The notes: generated by a model from the letters alone, not told the origin. A stretch of 16,839 nt of DNA from Candidatus Latescibacterota bacterium (GCA_012961925.1 DTYK01000242.1:1-16839), one strand, 5' to 3'. Shown: positions 8,446 to 15,692, counted from the first letter of the stretch. Numbers and translations: made by a program.

Positions 8446-9066
8446 ATGAGACTGACCGTAAGTGCCACACGTATGGAGCTGTTGAGGCTCAAGAAGCGAC
8501 TGATCCTGGCAAGACGTGGTCATAAGCTCCTTAAGGATAAGCAGGATGAGCTGATGAGTCAGCTCCTTGGGCTGGTTGAGAGGATCGGTGAGGTGAGACG
8601 GGAAGTAGAGACCCGTCTTGAGGAGGTCTATGGCCATTTTCTCTCAGCCCGGATGTCGCTTGATGACCGGACATTGGAGGCGGCTCTATCTTTTCCTGGC
8701 AAGGTTGTGAAGCTTAAGGCCACTCAGAGACTTATACTCAATATCAGGGTGCCGGTTCTGAAGCCGGAGATCGAGGGGAAGATTTACTGCTACGGTTTTG
8801 CATCCACCCCTGGCGATCTGGATGTCGCCTTAAAAAAACTGGAGCAGCTTTTAGAGAAGATGATTCAACTGGCCGAGATGGAAAAGACCCTTCAATTGCT
8901 GGCCGATGAGATCGAAAGGACCAGACGTAGAGTAAATGCCCTCGAGTATGTGCTTATACCGGACCTCCAGGAGGCAATAAAATATATCACAATGAAACTT
9001 GAGGAGATGGAAAGGGAGAGCCTGACGAGGTTGATGAGAGTGAAGGAGATAATCAGGGGTGAATAA
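8446..9066 (+). CDS. ntpD: V/A-type ATPase central rotor shaft subunit D
   Basis: 206-residue subunit D, the counterpart of F-ATPase gamma. The N-terminal helix has the family signature MELLRLKKRLILARRGHKLLKDKQDEL (in two parts, about residues 10-36), and the C-terminal helix has RTRRRVNALEYVLIPDL near 160-176. The two long helices form the antiparallel coiled coil that rotates inside A3B3 and seats in subunit C. It is the last gene of the operon. No E. hirae NtpH equivalent follows. The next gene runs convergently after 249 bases, and I see no convincing rho-independent terminator behind it. Confidence 0.96.
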   Translation: MRLTVSATRMELLRLKKRLILARRGHKLLKDKQDELMSQLLGLVERIGEVRREVETRLEEVYGHFLSARMSLDDRTLEAALSFPGKVVKLKATQRLILNIRVPVLKPEIEGKIYCYGFASTPGDLDVALKKLEQLLEKMIQLAEMEKTLQLLADEIERTRRRVNALEYVLIPDLQEAIKYITMKLEEMERESLTRLMRVKEIIRGE

Positions 9067-9084
9067 GATAAGGTAGCCTTCGGA

Positions 9085-9262
9085 TTATCACCACAAAGGC
9101 ACAAAGAATTCAATTGACTATTCTTCAGCTCAATATGTTTAACAGTTTTCAACTTCTAAACGACCAACTGGTCAACAGATATCTAACCGATATCCACAAT
9201 CGCCGCACCGATGATGATCTTTGATAATTCGTCCCTTCTCTTGGTGTTCTTTCGGGTTCACT
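9085..9262 (-). pseudogene. Relic of a GxxExxY-family gene with degenerate inverted-repeat ends
   Basis: The minus strand from about 9260 to 9183 reads TRKNTKRRDELSKIIIGAAI followed by VDIG and a stop, closely resembling the start of GxxExxY proteins (ELSKIIIGAAIEVH...). Further left, KLKTVKHIEL around 9120-9150 resembles the C-terminal LLINF..KLKDGIKRIVL region. The middle of the about 130-residue protein is gone. CACCACAAAGGCACAAAG (9089-9106) and the reverse complement of a related sequence (9234-9258) flank it as imperfect inverted repeats, a pattern I have often seen around GxxExxY genes. Nothing else intact is visible in the 249-base gap 9067-9315. The match is by eye to a remembered family pattern. 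Confidence 0.45.
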
Positions 9263-9315
9263 TTAACGTGTAGTAATGTTATACTGGGTCTTCATTAACT
9301 CAGACCGCTTGAAAT

Positions 9316-10020
9316 TCAGGCCAATATCGCTTCTATCACCTTTTCGTAGTCACTGAAGTCCTCGAATATATAGTCTGGTTTGTGGTTTTTTAATTCGTCT
9401 AATGAAGTCCAACCCGTAGCCACTGCCACGGACTTTGCTTCTACAGCTTTCCCGCAATTTATATCATGCGGCGTGTCTCCGACGATCACCACCTCCTTGC
9501 CCCAGAAGCTTCTGCCGAACTTCTCAGCTGTTCTGGATATTGCAATCTGGGGCAGTTTGTATCTATCCTCAGAATCATCTCCGTAGGCCCCGATCTGGAA
9601 ATAATTGTTCAAATCAAAGGCCTTCAGTTTTATCTCCGCCCCTTCCCTGATGTTACCGGTTAAAAGCCCCAAAATCGTCTGAGCCATATCAGATAGGTTC
9701 GAGAGAAGTTCCCTCACACCCGGGTAGAGCTGTTTTCTGGCGACGGGAATCTCCTCCTCTAAATTGCGAATATAGACTTTAAAAAAAGTCCCAAGCTTAC
9801 GCCTGATGAGCTCCTCGGGTAGCCCTTCCCCTGTCATAAGTTCTAATATGATCTGGGGATCGGTCTTCCCGGCAAAGGGGAAGCTGTCTGCAGAGCCGGT
9901 GGTTCCAAAGACCTCTATTAAAGCCCTTTTTATCGCCCTGCGACCTGCTCCTCCACTGTTGAGTATGGTACCATCTACATCAAACAGGACAAGCCTTCTA
10001 CGATCTTGCGTAGAAACCAT
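9316..10020 (-). CDS. HAD-superfamily phosphatase (phosphoglycolate phosphatase-like)
   Basis: 234-residue HAD hydrolase. Motif I is DVDGT at 14-18 with nucleophile D14 and acid/base D16. Motif II is T121 in LLTGN, motif III is probably K155 in RYKLPQIA, and motif IV is GDTPHD at 181-186. An alpha-helical cap lies between about 20 and 100, as in the PGP/Gph class. The substrate cannot be read from sequence. It is the last gene of the ktr unit. AGGAGG lies five bases before the ATG at 10020 and decides that start. An in-frame GTG at 10071 would overlap the preceding stop by 4 bases and add 17 unconserved-looking residues; it may serve only for translational coupling. Confidence 0.88.
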   Translation of the reverse strand: MVSTQDRRRLVLFDVDGTILNSGGAGRRAIKRALIEVFGTTGSADSFPFAGKTDPQIILELMTGEGLPEELIRRKLGTFFKVYIRNLEEEIPVARKQLYPGVRELLSNLSDMAQTILGLLTGNIREGAEIKLKAFDLNNYFQIGAYGDDSEDRYKLPQIAISRTAEKFGRSFWGKEVVIVGDTPHDINCGKAVEAKSVAVATGWTSLDELKNHKPDYIFEDFSDYEKVIEAILA

Positions 10021-10067
10021 TTCTTCCTCCTGCACCAGGTTCCCCATTCCCATATGATTGGAGTCGA

Positions 10068-10823
10068 TCACTCTTTGACTCTGCGTCCCAAGACTTTTAT
10101 AATTCTATCCTTTATCCCTTCGGCCTTTGTCCTTTCTTCCAAGATCTCACCGAAGACGGTTACAAAAGAGGAGACCTCGCCGTCGCTGCGACGAACCGCC
10201 CCTATGTTTACCCATATTCTTCTCTTTCCTGAACCTGAGTAAATTTCAATGATCTTGCCGATGATCCGGCTTCGTTTGGCCGTGGCTTCGTCTATAAGCT
10301 TGATTAACTCCTCGTCTATTCCCCTCACTTTCGACAAAGGTTTTCCGGTAACATTATCGAAGGAGAGCCCGAAGAACTGTAGACAGGCATTGTTCATGAA
10401 GTTCACCTTGTTCTCAGAATCGGTTATGATCACACACTCAGGAAGGAGATTGAGCGTGGTCTCCAGTTTTCCCCTCTCTTCGACAATCCTTTTTACCTTC
10501 AGGTCATCGAATACCTTTATCTGCGAAATGAATCGGTTCAGGATTCTGCTCAGGTCTCCAATTTCACCTTCTGCTTTGACATCCACGATCTCATTGAGAT
10601 TCGCATCCATAGACCTTTTTATGGCACGGCTGATCTGTTGAAAGGCGCTTGTGATCTTTAGCGGCAGGAGTATTGCGAAACCTAAGCCGATAACAAACAC
10701 GATCATCAGCATGAACGTAGTGTATTTATCGAAGTGGATATAACTTGTGATACCCGCAAGGGCGATCAGGATAATGATCACCAGGAAGCCGGCACGAACC
10801 TTCTGGGCCAATGAAAGGTTCAT
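10068..10823 (-). CDS. Two-pass membrane HAMP-PAS protein, no output domain
   Basis: 251 residues. Two hydrophobic helices (about 11-29 and 36-57) are separated by only a few residues, so almost nothing is exposed outside the membrane. A HAMP-like linker (about 54-106, with PLKITSAFQQIS and EGEIGDLSRILNRF) leads through a short coiled coil to a PAS domain (about 120-230: LLPECVIITDSENKVNFMNN and RRIWVNIGAVRRSDGEV). The chain ends shortly after the PAS; no kinase, cyclase, GGDEF or methyl-accepting region is present, in this gene or the next. Its ATG overlaps the ktrA stop by 4 bases (ATGA) and AGGAG lies five bases upstream, so co-translation with ktrA is likely. A role as sensor or regulatory partner of KtrAB is inference from position only. 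Confidence 0.8.
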   Translation of the reverse strand: MNLSLAQKVRAGFLVIIILIALAGITSYIHFDKYTTFMLMIVFVIGLGFAILLPLKITSAFQQISRAIKRSMDANLNEIVDVKAEGEIGDLSRILNRFISQIKVFDDLKVKRIVEERGKLETTLNLLPECVIITDSENKVNFMNNACLQFFGLSFDNVTGKPLSKVRGIDEELIKLIDEATAKRSRIIGKIIEIYSGSGKRRIWVNIGAVRRSDGEVSSFVTVFGEILEERTKAEGIKDRIIKVLGRRVKE

Positions 10824-11521
10824 TTCTCTCCTTCCTCCGTCTCACGTGCAAGTTTTTCTATCTTCTCATCCGATCCAACAACCACCAATATGTCGGTCTC
10901 TTCTATCCTGTCGTCAGGATTAGGGAGATCGTTCACCTCGATTCTGAAACCACTCTCTCCTGTCTCTGTAATGGTTGGGACCTTTCTATGGATAGCGATG
11001 ATGTTCACGCCATACTTTGCCCTGAAGTTAATCTCTTTTATTGTCTTTCCTATGAACTCCTTTTTGGGGACGATCTGTACCAGGCTATGACCGGTCTGAA
11101 GGGTTATGTGCTGCAGGATATGTGGGGCGATGATGCTCCTGGCCACCTGTTCGCCCATCTGATCCTCCGGATATATCACCTTTTCAGCCCCGACCTCAGC
11201 CAACACCTGGCCCTGGAGGTTTGTGGATGCCCTGGCTATTATCCTCTTTACTTTGAGCCGCTTAAGGAGGGCTGTGGTCAGAATGCTCGTCTCAATATTT
11301 TCTCCGATCGCCACCACTACCGCGTCCATATCCTGTATGCCCGCAGCCCTGAGGGCTTTCTCATCGGTTGAATCCAGACAGACCGCCTGGGTAACCTGGT
11401 CCTTAATCTCCTCAACCCTCTCTCTGTTACTATCTATAGCGATTACCTCGCCGCCCATCTGGGCCAGAGTGGTGGCGACCTTGAAGCCGAATTGTCCTAA
11501 TCCTATCACTGCAAACTGCAT
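10820..11521 (-). CDS. ktrA: Ktr/Trk potassium uptake regulatory subunit KtrA (RCK)
   Basis: 233-residue cytosolic gating ring subunit. The N-terminal Rossmann RCK_N domain has GLGQFG at 7-12 and the acidic D30 at the end of strand 2 (VIAID), which binds the adenine nucleotide ribose. A C-terminal RCK_C (TrkA_C) domain spans about 140-225. A single RCK_N plus RCK_C is the KtrA form, unlike E. coli TrkA, which has two of each. ATP opens and ADP closes this type of channel, and RCK_C binds c-di-AMP in some Firmicutes; whether it does here cannot be seen. GGGGGTGA precedes the ATG. The gene follows ktrB after 43 bases and overlaps the HAMP-PAS gene by 4. Confidence 0.93.
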   Translation of the reverse strand: MQFAVIGLGQFGFKVATTLAQMGGEVIAIDSNRERVEEIKDQVTQAVCLDSTDEKALRAAGIQDMDAVVVAIGENIETSILTTALLKRLKVKRIIARASTNLQGQVLAEVGAEKVIYPEDQMGEQVARSIIAPHILQHITLQTGHSLVQIVPKKEFIGKTIKEINFRAKYGVNIIAIHRKVPTITETGESGFRIEVNDLPNPDDRIEETDILVVVGSDEKIEKLARETEEGEK

Positions 11522-11564
11522 AGCTCACCCCCTTGCAAATTGGGGACGGGTTCATATTTTTCTT

Positions 11565-12917
11565 TCATCCTACCATAACCCTACCCTCCGGGTAGCCGAG
11601 GGCGACTCTCTCCTTCCTCCTGCCCACTGCGTATGCTATGGTGAGGGGGCCGATCCTGCCGACGAACATCAGAAGGATGATCAGCACCTTTCCGATGTCT
11701 GTGAGTTTTGAAGTCAGGCCGAGTGAAAGGCCGACTGTCCCGAAAGCGGAGACGGCCTCAAAGATCACATCCATAAAGGGCGCATTCTCTGTGATGAACA
11801 AGGGGATTGTCAGGGCAACCAGGAATGAGGTGGCGAAGATCACGATTACTATTGCTTTGTAGACCACAGCTCGGGGCACATTCCGTCTGAAAAGCTCCAC
11901 CTCCTCCTTTCCCCGGAATATCGACCGGGTGAAGACGTACAGGACACCTATGGTGCTCGTCTTTATCCCGCCCCCGGTGGATCCGGGCGAGGCCCCAATG
12001 AACATCAAAAGAACGGTGACGAAGAGCGCAGCGTGACTCAAGGATCTGGTGTCGAGGGTGTTGAACCCCGCTGTCCTCGCAGTGACCGATTGAAAATAGG
12101 AGGAGAGGAGCCTCTCTACGATAGGAGTCCCGTTCATCGAATTGTTGTATTCGACAAGGAAGAAGAGAGCGGTCCCAAAAACGAGAAGAATAAGTGTGAC
12201 AGAAAGGACGAGCTTCGTATGCAGAGCCAATCGCGGCGTGCTACTTCTTCGTCCCATCCAGAATCTCGACCGATGAAGATCAGCCACCACTACGAAACCT
12301 ATTCCGCCGAGGATTATGAGGGAGGTTAGGATGAGATTTAGGGTGATGTCTCCCCTATAACCCATAAAACTGTCCGAGAAGAGAGAGAATCCAGCATTAC
12401 AGAAGGCAGATATTGAGTGAAAGATAGCGAAGTAGACCGTCCTTCCAACATCTCCGAATTCCGGATACCACCGGATTGACAGGAGTACAGCCCCCGTCAG
12501 TTCTATCAAAAAGGTCATCTTAACAATATAGACGACAAGTCTTTTCGTATCCTCCACATCAGTCTGGTCAAGGACATCCTGCATCACCACCTTCTCCCGG
12601 AGTCCTATCCTCCTGCCAAAAGCCAGGGCAAGGGAAGTAGAAAAGGTCATGATGCCGAGCCCGCCCAGTTGGATCAAAAAAAGGATGACCAACTGCCCAA
12701 ACATGGAGAAGTGGGTCGGGGTGTCAACCACGATCAGTCCGGTCACACAGACGGCTGAAACTGCTGTAAACAGTGCGTCAACGAAGCTTGTAGCCTGTCC
12801 TGTGGCGGAGGAAATAGGCAGACTTAACAGCACGGTTCCCACGAGGATCATGACCAGGAAGCTGGCCGCCAGAGATTGAGCCGGCCTGAGCTGAAGGCCA
12901 GCAAGTATCTTCTGCAT
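11565..12917 (-). CDS. ktrB: Ktr-type potassium channel subunit KtrB / NtpJ
   Basis: 450-residue membrane protein with four M1-P-M2 repeats. The filter glycines of the four P-loops are G60 (CVTGL), G176 (CNAGF), G284 (RTAGF) and G396 (GTVGL). The flexible gate loop in M2 of repeat 3 is GASPGSTGGGIKTST (309-323), and R421 in MFVGRIGPL is the conserved M4 arginine. The C-terminus GYPEGRVMVG is typical of KtrB/NtpJ rather than the longer TrkH. KtrB family members catalyse sodium-dependent K+ uptake. I chose the ATG at 12917 because GAGG lies just upstream; an in-frame GTG at 12950 would add 11 residues but has no ribosome site. First gene of the four-gene unit. Confidence 0.94.
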   Translation of the reverse strand: MQKILAGLQLRPAQSLAASFLVMILVGTVLLSLPISSATGQATSFVDALFTAVSAVCVTGLIVVDTPTHFSMFGQLVILFLIQLGGLGIMTFSTSLALAFGRRIGLREKVVMQDVLDQTDVEDTKRLVVYIVKMTFLIELTGAVLLSIRWYPEFGDVGRTVYFAIFHSISAFCNAGFSLFSDSFMGYRGDITLNLILTSLIILGGIGFVVVADLHRSRFWMGRRSSTPRLALHTKLVLSVTLILLVFGTALFFLVEYNNSMNGTPIVERLLSSYFQSVTARTAGFNTLDTRSLSHAALFVTVLLMFIGASPGSTGGGIKTSTIGVLYVFTRSIFRGKEEVELFRRNVPRAVVYKAIVIVIFATSFLVALTIPLFITENAPFMDVIFEAVSAFGTVGLSLGLTSKLTDIGKVLIILLMFVGRIGPLTIAYAVGRRKERVALGYPEGRVMVG

Positions 12918-12983
12918 CTTCCTCGTACGCGAGAACAGCTTTGCAAGCACTGTGACTTACCCCGGGAAACGCAGATTATTGAT

Positions 12984-13014
12984 AAATGGGCAGCAATTGG
13001 AAGCTGCCCTCATT
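12984..13014 (-). terminator. Hairpin, probable transcription terminator
   Basis: GGGCAGC (12988-12994) and GCTGCCC (13003-13009) form a perfect seven-base stem with an eight-base loop; outer AAAT/ATTT bases extend it with one bulge. On the minus strand it lies about 34 bases after the stop of the small EF-Tu-domain-like gene and is followed by ATTTATC, a weak T-rich tail. It probably ends the ACT-DUF763 transcript and separates it from ktrB. The same stem would read the other way, so it is not strand-specific evidence. Confidence 0.5.
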
Positions 13015-13047
13015 TAAATTATTTATCGCTTGCCTGCGGGGTCTCCG

Positions 13048-13305
13048 TCATTGGGAAACCTTGTAGACCACGTCATTGGGCCTGACACGATCCTTAACCT
13101 TTATGCCCACTAAATCCCCGGGTCCGGCCTGTTCCACTGATTCATGCTCAATCTGGATCGACTCCACCTGCTGCTGAAAATCGGTGGTATGGCCCTTGAT
13201 GTGGATGGTATCCCCGATCCGTACCGTGCCGCTGGTGATCTTGATGCCAGCGACCCCGATCTTCGCAAAATAACCGGACACCTTGCCGATCTCCTCTTCC
13301 GTCAT
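13048..13305 (-). CDS. Small EF-Tu domain II-like protein (translation factor-like)
   Basis: 85 residues forming a single beta-barrel of the translation-factor domain II type: IGVAGIKITSGTVRIGDTIHI near 16-36, then IKGHTTDFQQQVESIQIEH and AGPGDLVGIKV near 60-69. It has no GTPase domain, so it is not an elongation factor. Homologues of this size occur as 'translation elongation factor-like protein' in many bacteria and archaea; their function is unknown to me. Its ATG overlaps the DUF763 stop by 4 bases (ATGA), and AGGAGG lies eight bases upstream inside that gene, so the two are translationally coupled. Confidence 0.85.
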   Translation of the reverse strand: MTEEEIGKVSGYFAKIGVAGIKITSGTVRIGDTIHIKGHTTDFQQQVESIQIEHESVEQAGPGDLVGIKVKDRVRPNDVVYKVSQ

Positions 13306-14423
13306 CTCTCCATCCTCCTTTTAATCGGGTTCCACGAGCCTCTGGTCATTAATTGGCTGCTTCTGCTCAGTCTCTTTATGGACTCCAGTCTCTCTTTTTC
13401 TCCTATCTTTGCCTTAAGGAGGGCCGTCCTCAGGATCTGAATGCTCCGGTCGTAGTTCTCCCTGTCTACAGGGTAGGGGTATCCATCCTTACCGCCGTGG
13501 GCAAAGCTGTATCGTGCAGGATCACGGAAACTGGGGCTGACGCCGTAGACCAGTTCAGAGATAAGGCTCAAAGCCCTGATGGTCTTCGGCCCAACCCCGT
13601 TCACCCCGAGGAGTCTTTCGAAATTTTCCGGCTGCCTTTCATAGGTCTTCAAGAATATCTTGGCCAGCCTATCCGGGTGAATCTCCCTTATGAGGACCTC
13701 GTGGTGGGCTGGAAGCCGGAGATCCCGGAGCTTCTTAAGTTCTGAGATCAGATGATCGGGCCGTTCATGGGAAAGCAGAGTGGTCGTCGCTCTTGCCTCC
13801 TCACTCTCTCTTGCCACCAAATTGAGGGCCCGGCCTCGTGTCTCTGAACAGATGGCCTGATGAGGCTCGCAGACAAAATCCCTCAAGCCTTCGCTGAGCC
13901 AATGATATCTCCTGGCGTATCTGGTGGCATCGTTCATCCCTTGCTGGATCACACACCAGAGACCCTCCTGGGTGTAGATAAAGCAGTGATGATAGAGTTG
14001 ATAACCATCCTGTAAAGCAGTAGAGTCCACCTTTGCAGCCATCCTGCTTGCATAAATCAGGTCTCCTGCGCTCGCTGAGATGAGGTGACCCCGGCTCTCA
14101 ATCTCCGTAGGTGTCTTCCTTGAAGTACCGCCCTTCCCACCGGCCACAAACAGGCCTAAATCCTTCTCCAGGCCTTTAAGCCCTTCTTTTAAGGCGGCAC
14201 AGAGGGTCGTTGTTAAGCCGCTTGAATGCCAGTCAAATCCAAGCACACAACCAAGGGACTGGAAGAAGAAGGGATCTGACAGCCTCCTTATCATCTCACC
14301 AGGCCCATATTCGTAGACCACTATCTCTGTTATGGCCCTTGCCAGCCTGGCCATCCTTTCAAACAGCCATCTGGGACAGGTCCCGTAATGAAGAGGAAGC
14401 TCTGCTATCCCCGTCCTTCTCAA
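13302..14423 (-). CDS. DUF763 family protein with helix-hairpin-helix
   Basis: 373 residues, a normal full length for DUF763. Hallmarks are MRRTG at the N-terminus, PRWLFERM near 17, SDPFFFQSLGCVLGFDWHSSG (49-69), and GGKGGTSRKTP at 95-105. A helix-hairpin-helix, LLGVNGVGPKTIRALSLISE (271-290), suggests DNA binding. The family is widespread in archaea and some bacteria and its biochemical role is not established; a nucleic-acid or repair role is suspicion only. The start is the TTG at 14423, supported by the conserved MRRTG and by GGTGA six bases upstream. It lies 67 bases after the ACT gene. Confidence 0.88.
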   Translation of the reverse strand: MRRTGIAELPLHYGTCPRWLFERMARLARAITEIVVYEYGPGEMIRRLSDPFFFQSLGCVLGFDWHSSGLTTTLCAALKEGLKGLEKDLGLFVAGGKGGTSRKTPTEIESRGHLISASAGDLIYASRMAAKVDSTALQDGYQLYHHCFIYTQEGLWCVIQQGMNDATRYARRYHWLSEGLRDFVCEPHQAICSETRGRALNLVARESEEARATTTLLSHERPDHLISELKKLRDLRLPAHHEVLIREIHPDRLAKIFLKTYERQPENFERLLGVNGVGPKTIRALSLISELVYGVSPSFRDPARYSFAHGGKDGYPYPVDRENYDRSIQILRTALLKAKIGEKERLESIKRLSRSSQLMTRGSWNPIKRRMER

Positions 14424-14490
14424 TCTGGTTCACCAGCCCTGAAATAGATTATGTCTTCTCTTACATGTTATCTGGAGTGTGATTGGCTCC

Positions 14491-14940
14491 TCAGGTTTCG
14501 TTTTCGAGTGCAGGATGGAGCTCTTTTCTCGTAAGCACCTTCACTCCAGCGCTTCGAAGTACCTCAGCCGCATCGTCTATCCGGGTTATCCTGAGGATAT
14601 CCGTTATCGAGCCTTCCTTCTTACTACCGCAGGAGTAGAGATACTCTATATTAAATCCTTTGTTGGCCAGTATCTCGGCTACCATAGCAAGTCCCGTTGG
14701 TTCATCCTCGATCTCAACGGCAATCACTTCCATGGGGACGACGACATAACCCCTCTCCTTGAGCACCCGGCCTGCCTTCTCCGGGTTGTCCACTATCATC
14801 CTCATGGCGTCGTAGCTGAACCCCAGGGATAAGAGGGCCATCCCTCGGATGTTTATATCATTGTCGCCAAGGATCCGCGCCACCTTTGCAACCTCTCGGG
14901 GTCTGTTCTCGATGAAGACGGAGATCTCAAACGTGTCCAT
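14491..14940 (-). CDS. Tandem ACT-domain protein
   Basis: 149 residues made of two ACT modules, about 3-66 (ISVFIENRPREVAKVARIL, then INIRGMAL) and 70-137 (VIAVEIEDEPTGLAMVAEIL, then FNIEYLYSCG). ACT pairs bind amino acids or related small molecules at their interface. Stand-alone tandem ACT proteins of this size are common in anaerobic bacteria and archaea, often beside acyl-CoA ligase genes, but none is present here. The ligand is unknown. AAAGGGA precedes the ATG and a good promoter lies 30-58 bases upstream. It is the first gene of a probable unit with DUF763 and the small domain II-like protein. Confidence 0.88.
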   Translation of the reverse strand: MDTFEISVFIENRPREVAKVARILGDNDINIRGMALLSLGFSYDAMRMIVDNPEKAGRVLKERGYVVVPMEVIAVEIEDEPTGLAMVAEILANKGFNIEYLYSCGSKKEGSITDILRITRIDDAAEVLRSAGVKVLTRKELHPALENET

Positions 14941-14969
14941 TGGATTCCCTTTCTGTAGCTTTTACTACA

Positions 14970-14998
14970 AAGGTAGTGCATGATCTTCATAATGTCAA
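14970..14998 (-). promoter_or_regulatory. Sigma-70-like promoter of the ACT gene, with flanking palindromes
   Basis: Reading the minus strand, TTGACA (14998-14993) is followed after exactly 17 bases by TACCTT (14975-14970). The -35 is a perfect consensus and the -10 keeps three of six bases. The inverted repeat ACTAC-AAAG-GTAGT (14964-14977) covers the -10, and ACTAAA-TTC-TTTAGT (15001-15015) sits just upstream of the -35. Both are possible operator sites. Confidence 0.6.
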
Positions 14999-15019
14999 GT
15001 ACTAAATTCTTTAGTGTTG

Positions 15020-15682
15020 TTATGTACTCTTAGCCTTGCGTTCGAACTGTTTCTCATATAGTTCCCTGATCGTGTGGATAGTATCGGCCTGAAGTGCATC
15101 TTTGTCCTCCCTGATCCTTGTAACCCGTGCGAATCTCAGGGCGTAGCCTGACCGAGGTCGCCGGAGAACATCGAGGCCCTCCGGACCAGCGCTGTGTTCA
15201 CGCCGGCCGCCTTTGCTATGGCGTCCATCATCACACCTTCGCCAACCCCATGCTGCATCTCACCGAAGATGTTCTTGATGATGTATTTTGCCTCCACCTC
15301 CCCGGCCCTGCCTAACAGTTCACTGAGAAGCCGTTCCCTCCTGGCTTTCGACCCCTTACCAGAGGCTGATGCAATCACCGAGAAATAACTATAAACGTCA
15401 AGGGATGGCGAGGGGATTTCGCCCAGAGGCTCCTCTATCTAAACCGCTGAGGACCTTTCGGACGGTCTTCCAGCTTACATCCAACCTCCTGGGATCCGAC
15501 TCAGGAAATATCGTACCCACTATCAGATAGACCGCAGCAGGGGTCTCCTCTTCATGCAGGGACCTGAGGAAGTCTCCCACCAGTCTGGCAAGCTCAGGAC
15601 GCCTGGTTGTCAGCTCGAGCCTCTCGCAAAGGTTAGCAAGCCGCAGAAACGGCGCACCCTGATCCACCTCGTGACCTCCCAT
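15020..15682 (-). pseudogene. lig: Broken archaeal-type ATP-dependent DNA ligase (core deleted)
   Basis: Three pieces of a normally about 590-residue ligase are visible. Piece 1 (15682 to about 15445) encodes the start of the N-terminal helical domain: APFLRLANLCERLE, LARLVGDFLRSL, VSWKTVRKVLSG. Near 15437-15448 the frame shifts; piece 2 continues with EEPLGEIPSPSLDVYSYF, SGKGSKARRERLL and GEMQHGVGEGVMMDAIAKAA, up to MFSGDLG. Piece 3 (about 15152-15020) is the extreme C-terminus, SGYALRFARVTRIREDKD then ELYEKQFERKAK and TAA. The adenylation domain with the KxDG lysine and nearly all of the OB-fold domain, some 350 residues, are missing at a junction near 15148-15156. No active ligase can be made. 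It begins 10 bases after the metallo-beta-lactamase stop. Confidence 0.88.
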
Positions 15683-15692
15683 ATAACGTCAA

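Noticed and set aside
9067..9090. Possible terminator behind ntpD (AAGG-TAG-CCTT)
   Set aside because: Four-base stem with a three-base loop and no following T-run; too weak to call.
8892..9152. Minus-strand open frame overlapping subunit D
   Set aside because: Most of it is antisense to ntpD. Only the stretch around KLKTVKHIEL outside ntpD is used, as part of the GxxExxY relic.
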